Shown here: piece after piece, positions 31,301 to 41,574 of the stretch | Position numbering within the stretch: position 1 is the first letter of the stretch | Layout of the letters: every line of letters begins with the position of its first letter | From: Ichthyophis bannanicus | Lineage: Eukaryota > Chordata > Amphibia > Gymnophiona > Ichthyophiidae | Direction: 5' to 3' | Length of the DNA: 64,000 nucleotides | NCBI GenBank assembly: GCA_033557465.1 | Contig: CM066035.1 | Coordinates: 246,716,869-246,780,868 of the forward strand | Made by a program: the position numbers and the translations under genes | Notes under the pieces: generated by a model | Seen by the model: the letters and a program-made list of their open reading frames with translations, nothing else | Database searches by the model: none | What the model was told of the DNA's origin: nothing

Positions 31301-34300
31301 TGAACAAACAAACCTCTTCCAAAGACGGGGAACCTGTAAAACTAGAGGGCATAACATGAAACTGCAAGGGGGTAAATTGAAAGGCAATGTCAGGAAATAT
31401 TTTTTCACTGAAAGGGTGGTGGATGCTTGGAATGCCCTCCCAATGGAAGTGGTAGGGGCGAACACGGTGACGGAATTCAAAAAGGCATGGGACAATCACA
31501 GAGGATCCCTTTACAGAAATAGGATAAAAACAAAATAAACGGTACCATCTAACTTCTGAACCATATAACGTCTCAACAAATAGGGGTGTCCTACATGGAG
31601 TGGTGGGTTTACCCCTGAACAAGGATATGGGGAGGGGTGGCCTGCGCGGAGCGACAGGTGCACCTACTCTTGCCATCTTGCTGGGCAGACTAGATGGACC
31701 ATGCTGGTCTTTATCTGCCGTCAACTACTATGTTACTATGTAAGTAGTACCAAATCCTTACACTCTCTTGGGACTGATCCCCGCTGAGGCTACTCACTTC
31801 AACGTCCTGGACCTGAAAGATGCCTTTTTCTGTGTGCGCCTAGCACCCACCAGTCAACTTTTATTTGCTTTTGAATGGCAAGACCCCATAACAGGAAGGC
31901 GGGGTCAACTCACCTGGACTAGATTACCCCAAGGATTCAAGAATTCACCTACTCTCTTCAGTGCTTCCCTGAATCAAGATCTCTTTCAAGTTACCCAGTG
32001 GACCCAGGAAAGAGGGTTCTTCTTCAGTATGTAGATGACTTGCTCATAGCCACCAACTCAGAAAGTGAATGCCTGCAAGCTACTAGTGAACTTTTGTACC
32101 TTCTCAAAGATGCCGGATACAACGTTTCAAGAGCCAAAGCACAACTATGCCAAACTGAAGTTAAGTATCTAGGATTCCAGTTGTCCAGTGGGATCCGACG
32201 TTTAGGACCAGAACGCAAAGAAGCTGTATGTAATATCCCTACTCCAACCACTAGGAGACAAGTAAGAGCCTTCCTGGGGGCAGTAGGATATTGTCGCATA
32301 TGGATCCCCAACTTTGCCCTGATTGCAAAACCACTATACCAAGCCACCAGAGGAATGGAAAAATCCCCACTAGATTGGAGACCTGAAGAAGATGTAGCAT
32401 TCCAAACTTTGAAAAAGGCCCTGATGTCATCTCCAGCGTTAGGTCTTCCAGATGTTCAGAAGCCTTTCCATCTTTTTGTCCATGAGTCACAAGGAAACGC
32501 ATTGGGAATATTAACCCAATCTCTTGGATCCTGGCAACGACCAGTAGCTTATCTGTCAAAACAATTGGATGTAGTTGCAAAAGGATGGCCCCCTTGTCTG
32601 AGAGCTGTTGCAGCAACAGCCCTCCTAGTGGGCGAAGCAGATAAACTCACACTAGGACAAACTCTTCAAGTCACCATGCCACACTTTGTTCTGACTCTCA
32701 TGGAACACAAAGGAAACTTCTGGCTAACCAATGCACGAATGTTAAAGTATCAAAGCATGTTGTGTGAAAACCCTCGGATACAGTTGAAAGTTAGTCAAGC
32801 TTTGAACCCTGCTACATTGTTTCCAATTGGTCCTGGGCCACCTGATCATAATTGCTTAGAAACCATGGACACTGTATTTTCAAGTCGCCCTGATTTGACC
32901 GATGTCCCTCTAGAGGACCCAGAACGGACTTTCTTTGTAGATGGAAGCAGTCTGGTCATCAATGGACATCGTTGTGCTGGATATGCCGTGGTAACCCTTG
33001 ATCTGGTAGTTGAGTCCTCAGCCCTGACCCCTGGAACTTCTGCACAGAAAGCTGAATTGATAGCCCTCACCAGAGCCTTGACATTAGGAGAAGGACTCCG
33101 CATAAATGTGTACACAGATTCCAAATATGCTTTCACTACTTTGCACACACACGGAGCCTTGTATAAAGAGCAAGGGTTGATCACTTCAGGGGGTAATGAC
33201 ATTAGGTATGGGCTCGAGATATTGATGTTATTAGATGCTGTGTGGGCCCCCAAACAAGTGGCAGTCATGCACTGCAGAGGTCATCAGGCAGGAGCAGGAG
33301 AAGTTGTACGAGGGAATAGATTTGCAGATGCCACAGCCCGAAAGGCAGCCACCACAGGACAAGTAAAGACCCAAGATACTGTAATGCAAGCAGCCCTATT
33401 CCCTGTGCCCCTTAGTTCCTGGGCACCCTGATATACTACACAAGAGTTAAACTATTATTGTGAAAAGGAAGAAGGAGTCTTAACAGAACAAGGTTGGATA
33501 GTGCTACCACCTCTAGAAGGTAGTTCACCTCCAGGTCCTACAGTCATCCCTGAAGCACTAGGGCCAGCTTTTGTTCGAGCTTTTCATCAAGCCACTCATT
33601 ATGGGAAAACAGCCATGGAGAAAGCCCTCAGACCCCATTTCTGTATTTCATTGCTAGGATCCCTGACTGCCTCAGTGGCACAGCAATGCCTGACATGTGC
33701 CAAGAATAATGGCAAGCAAGGTCCTGTTCCACCCCCAAGAGTTCAGTCAGTAGGGGTGAACCCCATGAGTGATATACAGATAGACTTTGCTGAGATGCCC
33801 CATGCAAATGGATATCACTATATGTTAGTGTTAGTCTGCACATTTTCAGGGTGGGTAGAAGCCTACCCCACCCGAACTGAGAAAGCCCGAGAAGTCACCA
33901 GGGTATTGCTCCATGAGATCATTCCCCTATTTGGAATACCATCAACTATAGGGTCAGATAATGGTCCATCATTTGTATCTCAAGTGACCCAACAGTTAGC
34001 TCAAGCTTTGCAAATAAAATGGAAATTACACACTGTTTACAGACCCCAGAGTTAAGGGAAAGTAGAACGCATGAATAGAACCCTGAAAGTTCAGTTATCC
34101 AAGCTTTGCCAAGAAACATACTTGAAGTGGCTCCAGGTTTTACCCATAGCCCTTCTTAGGATACGTTCAGCTCCCACCAGATCCTTAGGAGTCTCCCCTT
34201 TTGAGATTTTGTATGGGCGACCTCCACCCATAGTACAGGGAATAAAGGGAGACATGAGACAGATAGGATCTGAAATAACTAGACAAGAACTATTAGCTTT

Positions 34301-35119
34301 AGGTTCTGTTTTACAGAAACTCCAAACGTGGGTGCAAGACCGACTACCCATCAACCTGACCGAGCCTCTGCATCCCTTCAAGCCAGGAACGTCCGTGTGG
34401 GTGAAAGAGTGGAGAAAAACCCCACTGGCGCCACATTGGAAGGGACTATATGTCGTCATCCTGTCAACCCCCACCGCAGTAAAAGTTGCAGAATTTGAAC
34501 CCTGGATTCACCACAGTCGAGTGAAGCCAGCAGCTGCTCCTGATCCTGATCAATGGACGTCAGTGAATGATTCTGAGACTCCATTGCAACTTACCTTGCG
34601 GAAACTGCCAGTTTTGTAGAGAAGTCTTCAGAATCCACCAACGTCACGTGAAAGTGACCATCGCAGCAGAAACAAAAGCAAGTTCAACGCAGATTCAACT
34701 TTCTAGTTACTTCCAGAGACTGTAATCACCATGTTCTTCCACTATTGCCTTGTGGGAGTGGTGATCCTGGGAATCTTGGAAAAGACTTTTGCTCTACCCC
34801 CTTGTGCAGCTTGTATAACCACTACCCGAACAGGACAGCACAGTTGCTTACCTGTAACAGGTGATCTCTGGGAACAGCAGGAATAAGTCTTCACATATGG
34901 GTACGTCGGTACCGACGGAGCCAGCTCAGAAACGCTCCCCAGCTTCCCAAAAAGGAAAGCTTTTGGGAGCATCCCACAGCGCCTGCGCGCTGCCTTCCCG
35001 CCTTTCCTAACCAGCTCTCCTCAGTTTGAGTTTAAAGCTGAGACAATAGAGAGAGGAAAGGAAAGATAGAAAAGAGGTACAACTCTTAGGGGAGGTGGGA
35101 GGGTTGTGAAGACTTATTC

Positions 35120-35210
35120 CTGCTGTTCCCAGAGATCACCTGTTACAGGTAAGTAACTCTGCTATCTCCAGGAACAAGCAGGAATGAGTCTTCACATATG
35201 GGGACTCTCT
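35120..35210. repeat. DIRS internal complementary region
   Basis: The first part (TTCCCAGAGATCACCTGTTA region) is the inverse complement of the element's left end at 34850-34880. The second part (TATCTCCAGGAACAAGCAGG region) is the inverse complement of its right end at 41895-41917. This is the DIRS signature used to rebuild full ends from a circular intermediate. Confidence 0.85.
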
Positions 35211-35315
35211 AGCTAAGATGCCTGGGAGATCCCCAAGGATATGAGACCCTGGGAAGGGTTCTACGTCCTCCTATGGATCTCAGGCATCCATCCAGGGAAG
35301 GAGGGTAGGAGTTGT

Positions 35316-36506
35316 TTAAGAATGGAACAGGTGTTTGAGGACAGTCTGACCAAACAAGGCATCCCGGCGGGAGTCCTTGTCCAAGCAGTAATGGACTGTG
35401 AAGGTATGAACCGAGGCCCAGGTGGCTGCTCGACAGATCTGGTCGATGGACACAGAATTTAGTTGAGCCATAGAGGTGGCCATGGCCCTCACATTATGAG
35501 CTGTGACATGGCTCTCCAGAGAAAGGTTCTTACTCTGGTAGGCGAAAGAAATACACTGAGCAATCCAATTGGACAGTGTTCTCTTAGAGACTGGAAGTCC
35601 CAAATGAGAAGGATCAAAAGCAACAAAAAGCTGGGAAGACTTTCTATGTTGCTGTGTCCTTTGTAAGTAAAAAGCAAGAGCTCTTTTACAATCCAGAGTA
35701 TGAAGATTCTTCTCTGCACTAGATGCATGAGGAGCTGGAAAAAAGACAGGTAAATATATCTCTTGATTAAGATGAAAAGGTGAGACCACTTTAGGCATAA
35801 AGTGTGGATTTGTCCTAAGGACTACCTTATCATGATGGAACCTTGTATAAGGTGGATTAGCCACTAAGGCCTGCAGTTCACTGATGCGGTGAGCAGAAGT
35901 GACTGCAATGAGGAAAATAACCTTCCAGGAAAGAAATTTCAAGGAGGTAGTGGCTAAGGGTTCAAAAGGTGGCTTCATAAGCTGACCAAGAACCAAATTT
36001 AAGTCCCATGCCACCGGAGGAGGCCTAATGGGAGGCTTAGTTAAAGTTAGGCCTCTCATGAATCTTGCAATGAGAGGATGAGAGGAGATAGGTTGTCCAT
36101 TGATGGGCTTAAGGGACGCTGCAATAGCACTCAAATGGACTCTTACTGAATTTGTCTTAAGTCCTGCATTGGAAAGATGCAGGAGATAGTCTAACAGAGA
36201 AGTTAAAGGTAGTGCTAGAGGGTCAAGACCCTTTTCAGCACACCAAATGGAAAATCTTTTCCACTTAAATGCATAGGAACGCCTGGTGGAAGGTTTCCTG
36301 GAAGCATGGAGGATATCCTTCACTTGCTGAGAAAGATTCAAGCCTTGAAGGTCTAGGCCTTCAGTAACCAAGCTCTGAGGTGAAGGGACTTGGGGTTTGG
36401 GTGCCACAAAGTCCCTTCCTCCTGGGACAGAAGGTCTGGAGCAGCTCCCAAGTCCAGGGAGGGGGCTTGGGAGAGATACAGAAGTAGAGGGTACCACACT
36501 TGGCAT
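35316..36506 (-). CDS. DIRS tyrosine recombinase
   Basis: An intact 396-codon frame encoding the recombinase that inserts the circular DNA copy. Residues about 60-190 form the SAM-like core-binding domain (KWKRFSIWCAEKGL). The catalytic set is visible: Arg207 (SAHRISEL), His337 and Arg340 (TAHNVR), Trp363 in the His/Trp position (AATWAS) and Tyr373 (VHYC). The N-terminal 40 residues are Ser/Pro-rich and overlap the end of the RT/RNase H frame by about 150 bp, in another phase, as is normal for DIRS. No lesion is seen. Confidence 0.93.
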   Translation of the reverse strand: MPSVVPSTSVSLPSPLPGLGSCSRPSVPGGRDFVAPKPQVPSPQSLVTEGLDLQGLNLSQQVKDILHASRKPSTRRSYAFKWKRFSIWCAEKGLDPLALPLTSLLDYLLHLSNAGLKTNSVRVHLSAIAASLKPINGQPISSHPLIARFMRGLTLTKPPIRPPPVAWDLNLVLGQLMKPPFEPLATTSLKFLSWKVIFLIAVTSAHRISELQALVANPPYTRFHHDKVVLRTNPHFMPKVVSPFHLNQEIYLPVFFPAPHASSAEKNLHTLDCKRALAFYLQRTQQHRKSSQLFVAFDPSHLGLPVSKRTLSNWIAQCISFAYQSKNLSLESHVTAHNVRAMATSMAQLNSVSIDQICRAATWASVHTFTVHYCLDKDSRRDALFGQTVLKHLFHS

Positions 36507-37846
36507 GGCCAGCGTGGAGCTATGAGGATCATAGATCCTTGATCCCTCTGGAGTTTGAATAGAGTCTTAGGAATCAAGGGAATGGGTGGAAAGGCATACA
36601 GGAAGCCCTGACCCCAATGAAGGAGGAAGGCATCCTTGGCCTGAACTCCCTGACACGGAATTCTGGAACAGAACCGGGGAAGTTTGGCATTCCACGGACT
36701 TGCAAAGAGGTCTATGTCTGGGGTTCCCCATTCTTGGAAGATTCTGAGTGCCTGATCCATATGCAGGGACCATTCGTGTGGAAGCAGAACTTGACTGAGT
36801 CTGTCTGCCCAAGAGTTTTGGATTCCTGGGAGGTCTACTGCCAGGAGATGGATTTGATGCTCTCTGGCGAAGGCCCATAATCTTAAAGCTTCGTTGCAAA
36901 ACGACAGAGAGCCAGTTCCTCCTTGCTTGTTTATGTAAAACATGGCTACTTGATTGTCCGTATGAATGAGGACTGTCTTGTAGCTGAGGAGGGTATGAAA
37001 GACCTTGAGAGCTAGAAAAACTGCTTGAAGTTCCAAGTGGTTGATATGAAGAGAGGTCTCCTGTGGGGACCAGGTGCCTTGAGTGGAGAGGTCTTGTAGA
37101 TGAGCTCCCCAACCTGTTTGGAAGGCATCTGTTGTGAGGGTTGCTTGGGGCAACAACTGTTGGAAGGGGGACCCCAGCAACAGATTTTGAGTGGACATCC
37201 ACCATTGGAGAGACCAAAAGAGACGTTTGGAGGTTGCTATTTGGTCTGAGAGAGCACCTGAAGCTTGAGTCCACTGGGTGGACAAAGTCCATTGAGCTGC
37301 TCTCATGTGTAGGCGAGCATAGGGTACCACATGTACTGTGGAAGCCATGTAGCCTAGCAGTTGTAGCATCTCCCGGGCAGTTAAGTGGTTCTTTGACTGA
37401 ATCTGGGAGGCTAACTGCACTAGACGTTGGCAACGGGCCTGAGGAAGGTAGGCCCTTGCAGTGGTGGTATCCAACCAGGCCCCTATGAATTCCAGGGACT
37501 GAGTAGGGGTGAGCTGGGACTTTGGGAGGTTTGCCACAAGTCCCAGATACTGCAGAATGCGCCTTGTGCGGTCCAGGGAAATCTGGGCCTCTGACTGAGA
37601 TGGAGCTCGGATGAGCCAGTCGTCCAGGTATGGGAAGACAAATATTCCCAGAGTGCGTAGAAATGCAGCAACTATTGCCATGCATTTGGTGAACACTCTC
37701 GGAGCAGAGGCCATACCAAAAGGAAGCACTCTGTATTGGTAATGTTTTCCTTGGAAAAGAAAACGTAGGAATCTTCTGTGAGATGGATGGATGAGGACAT
37801 GTGTGTATGCTGTCACAACGCCGCCCTGGTGGTTAGGGGTGGCCAA
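36353..37846 (-). pseudogene. DIRS RT (C-terminal part) and RNase H
   Basis: This continues the DIRS RT after element B. It carries VLPFGMASAPRVFTK, the polymerase box FPYLDDWLI (residues about 71-79), then RNase H with TDAFQTGWGAHL, LELQAVFLAL and IHTDNQVAMFYI. The C-terminal region DIDLFASPWNAKLPRF..DAFLLHWGQGFLYAFPP is the conserved segment found between RNase H and recombinase in vertebrate DIRS; its activity is not certain. The first 13 or so codons are element B sequence. With B removed, the frame would join the fragment at 39226-39699. Confidence 0.9.
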
Positions 37847-39230
37847 GGCAGGTCGGACATAAATAAAAGTAAAGTTGGGTTTGGTATGTGTTTCTTTCTA
37901 GGGCCCAGGGTTTATAGCCCTGGTAGCGTCCTGAATACCAAAAATACCCAAAGAACAAAAGGTCATCGAGTGTAGGGAAAATAAAGCTTTATTTCCCTCA
38001 TTTGCACAAAGGATCGGCTTCAAACACCAACAGAAATATCCTTACATCAGGGTAGAAAAATAACAACTCATGTTCAAAAGAAAAACTGTTCTCTTCACAG
38101 AAAAAGGTTACAAAACAAGCATTCCTATTTACACCGGTTTTTAATGCTCACTAGTTGTACAAGCATTCCACACTGCCCGTAGTACAATAGCTGCAATCCA
38201 TTTCTTCTTCTGACAAGGACTCTACCTCTTCCACTTGCATCGGCTCCTCCTGCAATGTATCTGAGCTAGAGTCAACAGTTCCCGGCAAGCTATAGTCAGG
38301 TTTCTCCCTCAAATGCTGAATGACCTCCCAGTGTCTAGAGTTTAGCGTGGGGCGTCGGCCATGAGCATTTTTACAATGTGAACCTCTTTCTTTCTTCCAA
38401 GGACTTCCATGCCCTTCATGCAAAGCAGGTCTACTTAAAAGTTTCTTATTCAATAAAAACTTTTCATACCTTTTCTCTTGCGAAGTGGGACATGTACAGG
38501 GAGCTTCTGTTTCTTGTCCTTTCCATGCGCTAACCCTCTGTGGGCTATCTTCAATACAGTATGGGTTACCTTGTAACTCCTGCTTCTTCCTCTGAGACGA
38601 GGCTTGTGGCCTACTCCTGGTAATATTCTGCCTTGATTCAGGAATATGGCTTGGGTTCTGCCTACAGTATTCACAATGCAGCTTCCGTGTACCTGAATCT
38701 CCTGGACCCTTCTGGATTCTTTGGCCTTTCAGGTTCCTTTGGCCTGTACCTCTTTCCTGCACTCCAGCAGTGTCTGTAGTTTCTGCAGTTTCTCCAGCTC
38801 CTGCAGTTTCTGCCACTCCTGCAGCTCCTGCCGCTCCTCCGGCTTCTGAAGGCTCCGCAACCTTTCTGCTGCCTTCCTTGCTGCTCCCGGCTTTACCGCT
38901 ACTTCTGCCTTTCCATTCCTGCTGTACCTTCCAGTCCGGCTGTGTCTTCCAGTCCGGCTGTGCCTGTGCTTTCCGGTCCTGAGGTGTCTGTCCCTCTTGC
39001 GGTACCTCTGCCCCTCTCCAGTCTTCCTGACTTCCTTTAAAAGGAGTTCCTCTCTTCCTGGATTGGAGGCTGGCTGGCTTTCGGTTACACCCTGTAGGGC
39101 GTGGATCCTCAGTCTTCCAGAGGTCCCTCTTGCTCCCCCTATCAGGCTCCTGCAAATAATGCAGCTTGTGCATGTCTTTTTTCAGGTTTAAAACATTTTC
39201 TTCTATGCCCTGCTGGTCTGCTGCATCACA
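37811..39230 (-). mobile_element. LTR-like element B carrying a long ORF
   Basis: A 1420-bp insertion in the DIRS RT, flanked by ATGC (37807-37810) and ACGC (39231-39234), a 4-bp duplication with one difference. On the minus strand it starts TGTGATGCAG and ends GTTGTGACA. An AATAAA lies near 38000 on the minus strand, about 180 bp from the 3' end, as expected for R/U5. A 361-codon frame fills the upstream part. It has the same size, ends and layout as element A, but the sequences have diverged strongly. Confidence 0.65.
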
Positions 39231-39236
39231 ACGCAT
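38151..39236 (-). CDS. U3-located ORF of element B, unknown function
   Basis: A 361-codon frame, open across the element's 5' edge as in element A. The first ATG within the element in this frame is about 19 codons in. The product is hydrophilic, with a Gln/Asp/Trp-Lys repeat-like section (QPDWKTQPDWKVQQEWK), an Ala/Gly/Thr-rich low-complexity section, a CEYC pair and an acidic C-terminus ending EEEMDCSYCTTGSVECLYN. It shares the terminal MDCSY with element A and perhaps a KLLS..basic block. No known domain is visible. Confidence 0.5.
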   Translation of the reverse strand: MRCDAADQQGIEENVLNLKKDMHKLHYLQEPDRGSKRDLWKTEDPRPTGCNRKPASLQSRKRGTPFKGSQEDWRGAEVPQEGQTPQDRKAQAQPDWKTQPDWKVQQEWKGRSSGKAGSSKEGSRKVAEPSEAGGAAGAAGVAETAGAGETAETTDTAGVQERGTGQRNLKGQRIQKGPGDSGTRKLHCEYCRQNPSHIPESRQNITRSRPQASSQRKKQELQGNPYCIEDSPQRVSAWKGQETEAPCTCPTSQEKRYEKFLLNKKLLSRPALHEGHGSPWKKERGSHCKNAHGRRPTLNSRHWEVIQHLREKPDYSLPGTVDSSSDTLQEEPMQVEEVESLSEEEMDCSYCTTGSVECLYN

Positions 39237-39699
39237 CCTTGAGATCTAGAGAACAAAGCCAATCCTGACTTTGAAGGTATGGAAGGAGAGTGCCCAGAGA
39301 AAGCATCTTGAACTTCTCCTTGCATAGAAATTTGTTCAATTGTCTGAGATCTAAGATGGGTCTGTATCCCCCTGTCTTCTTCGGAATGAGAAAATAGGGG
39401 GAGTAGAACCCTGACCCTTGTTGATGAAGAGGAACTTCTTCTATTGCCCCTTGGGCAAGAAGGGTAGTCACTTCCTGACCTAGAAGGTCGAGAAGAGATG
39501 TGGGAGAATTGAAGTGTCTCACCATGGTGTGGGGAGGAAGGTCTGAGAAATGAAGTTTGTAGCCCTCTCTTATGATGGAGAGGGTCCACTGCTCTGATGT
39601 GATTTGCTCCCATCTGGGAGCAAAATGAGGTAACCTTCCTGGAATGGTGAGAGGTTCTGGCTGTTGTAGAGCCAGAAAGGCTAAGTTCTCTAGCATCAA
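39226..39699 (-). pseudogene. DIRS RT, N-terminal part
   Basis: N-terminal RT blocks: LLAQGAIEEVP, GFYSPYFLIPKKTGGYRPIL, DLRQLNKFL and the first catalytic Asp block WLCSLDLKDA. There the frame is cut by element B, and coding resumes at 37810 with YTHVLIHP. The insertion separates the first catalytic Asp from the YLDD box, so the RT is inactivated. Confidence 0.9.
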
Positions 39700-40056
39700 G
39701 TCAAAAACCCAGAGGAGGTTGGGACTGCTGAGTTGCAGCAGCCCCTATAGACTTAGGCATGGCCTGCTTAGGTTGCTGACGCTTAGTGGCAAAGCGACCT
39801 GTAGAAGATTGTTGGCCAGAAGTAGAAGGAAATCTGCCCTTTTTGAAAAAAGACTTTTTAAAAGTCTTTTTCTTGGCAGCAATGGAGGTTGACTTTGAAA
39901 GTCTATCCAGAGCAGAGTTCTCTGCATCCATTTGAGTGGCTTTTATTTGCCACTCTTTGCCAAATAGATTTTCACCTGTACAGGGCAGATTTCCTAAGCC
40001 ATCTTGAACCCAGGGTTCTAAATCAGAAGCCTAGAGCCAAGCAATTCTGCGAGCAG

Positions 40057-41574
40057 CTATGGCAATGCCTGAGGCTCTGCTGGCACCTTCAAAGGAGTCA
40101 AAAGCTGCCCTGTTGGAAAACTTTGAAATGTCTTGAGCCAAATGAGGAATTCGTCCCTTTTATCTTCTGGAAGAAAAGGGAGGAAGTTGTGCAGTTTTTG
40201 TGCAACTTCTTTTAGAAACATACCCATGTAAAGGCTATATGAGTTGATTCTGGCAATAAGCATACTGGCTTGGAAGATTTTCCTACCAAAAGCATCCAAG
40301 GTCCTGCATTCTCTTCCTGGAGGAGCAGAAGAGTGTCTCTTTGTACTCTTTATCCTCTTCATAGCTGACTGCACCACAATGGAATGGTGAGGAAGCTGAG
40401 TTTTCTGAAATCCAGGACAAGGAGGGACACGATGCATAGTGTCCAATCTGCGAGAATGAGGAGAGAGTGTGAGAGGAGTCTCCCATAAATCAATCATGTG
40501 TTCATGAAGAATCCCATGAATTGGTAAGGTGACTGCCTCTCTGGGAGCCTTAGAGTATCCTAAAATATCTAATTTTTTTGCTCTAGGCTCTGATTCAGAG
40601 GTTACTGAAATAGAAAGTCCTTTAGCTACTTCTCTTATGAAGTCTTGAAAGGACAAGTCCTCTGGAGGAGACATTCTTCTTTTTGGAGAAGAAGGCTCTT
40701 CAGGAAGGGCTATGGATACTTCAGGAGACTCATCTGATGAATCAGAATCACCAGAGGAATCGAAGTATCGCCTGTCAGGGTGCTCTTCCAACGCTCGATA
40801 CGCGTATCGAGCGGTATCAACATCGGGTGTCCTTGGTACCGGATCGGTACCGAGAAGTAGCCCTGGACAAGGAACCGCTGCAGCCGGTATCCTGGTCAAT
40901 GTCGATGCAGTCAGTACCGGTATCGGCGCTGGTGCCGGTACCGGAGCCGATACCGACAACGGAGTTTGTTGTGGTACCATCGGCGTCGCAGCTTGAATGA
41001 AGGCCGTGATAGCCCGCTGCATGGACAGAACATTCTGATCCATCGACGCCATGAATGCCTGGAAATCGGTACCGGGAGATTGTGCCGGTACCCCAGAGCA
41101 TTCTAACAGGTGATCGGTCGAGGCCGTGCCATCGATGTCAACCTGTAACCCCATAGGAGGAGCTTTGGAAGCCAGAGCTTCCCACCGGGGTTGTTTTGCT
41201 GGTGCAGGATCCTCGAGGGCAAGCCCGGAGGCATCTCGATGCTTAGAGGGAGATCTATCCTTCGAGGACCTGCTAGGTTTATGTTTGGTTACCTGAGATC
41301 CATCAGGAGAAGAAGACCTGGAAGATGTCGATGCTACCGACGCTGCATCAGCGGGAAACAGCACATGGAGCTTAGCTGCTCGGTTCTGTAAACCCCGTTT
41401 AGATATTAGAGAGCAGGACGGACAATCCGGAATGGAGTGTTCAGGACCCAAACATTTAAGACACCATTCATGGGTATCTGTAACCGAAATAGTACCGCTA
41501 CACTTAGTACATTTTTTGAACCCGGAGGCTGGTTTTTCCATGAAGGAAATTTTTTTGTGGGCCCTGAGGCCCAA
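40057..41574 (-). CDS. DIRS gag protein
   Basis: A 505-codon frame. Near the N-terminus lie paired Cys motifs (KKCTKCSG and EWCLKC, residues about 21-42) that look zinc-binding, then a Ser-rich region, a Pro/Ala/Val-rich stretch (residues about 195-250) and a C-terminal helical part. Phase changes near 40030 lead to a basic C-terminal extension (39931-39701). Gag packages the RNA genome. It is only slightly damaged, consistent with a young element. Confidence 0.8.
   Translation of the reverse strand: MGLRAHKKISFMEKPASGFKKCTKCSGTISVTDTHEWCLKCLGPEHSIPDCPSCSLISKRGLQNRAAKLHVLFPADAASVASTSSRSSSPDGSQVTKHKPSRSSKDRSPSKHRDASGLALEDPAPAKQPRWEALASKAPPMGLQVDIDGTASTDHLLECSGVPAQSPGTDFQAFMASMDQNVLSMQRAITAFIQAATPMVPQQTPLSVSAPVPAPAPIPVLTASTLTRIPAAAVPCPGLLLGTDPVPRTPDVDTARYAYRALEEHPDRRYFDSSGDSDSSDESPEVSIALPEEPSSPKRRMSPPEDLSFQDFIREVAKGLSISVTSESEPRAKKLDILGYSKAPREAVTLPIHGILHEHMIDLWETPLTLSPHSRRLDTMHRVPPCPGFQKTQLPHHSIVVQSAMKRIKSTKRHSSAPPGRECRTLDAFGRKIFQASMLIARINSYSLYMGMFLKEVAQKLHNFLPFLPEDKRDEFLIWLKTFQSFPTGQLLTPLKVPAEPQALP

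Larger units (their letters stand above)
27082..31741 (+). mobile_element. Nearly full-length CR1/L2-type LINE in ERV-1 pol
   Basis: A 4.66-kb two-ORF LINE interrupts ERV-1 RT between the codons around 27081 and 31742. It has a 5' UTR with a duplicated promoter-like block, ORF1 with an esterase-like domain (27633-28604), ORF2 with endonuclease and RT (28709-31300, tail shifted to 31538), and a 3' end with TTTATCTGCCGTCAACTAC followed by TATGTTACTATGTAA. The esterase ORF1 and the 3' octamer-like repeat are typical of the CR1/L2 group. It is nearly intact and so recently inserted. Confidence 0.92.
24912..34619 (+). pseudogene. pol: ERV-1 pro-pol, interrupted by two elements
   Basis: Pol follows gag in the same frame after a TAG, the read-through arrangement of gammaretroviruses. 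Domains: aspartic protease (about 24954-25300, active site VDTGAEHS); RT start to 25500; RT continuation 26909-27081; RT from 31742, with the polymerase box YVDD at 32028-32039; RNase H (about 32930-33380, FVDGSS..KAELIAL..YTDSK); integrase with HHCC zinc site (FHQATHYG..CLTC, about 33570-33700), catalytic Asps in IQIDFAE and GSDNGPS, and Glu in GKVERMN. The lesions I can see are the element A and LINE insertions, a frameshift at about 32000-32034, a stop near 33430 and a stop at 34053. The catalytic residues I looked for remain. Confidence 0.9.

Noticed and set aside
36617..37488. Plus-strand frames over the DIRS RT/RNase H region
   Set aside because: No motifs; antisense shadows of well-supported coding sequence.
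38770..39191. Plus-strand Ala/Pro/Leu-rich frames opposite element B
   Set aside because: Shadow frames of the 361-codon minus-strand ORF.
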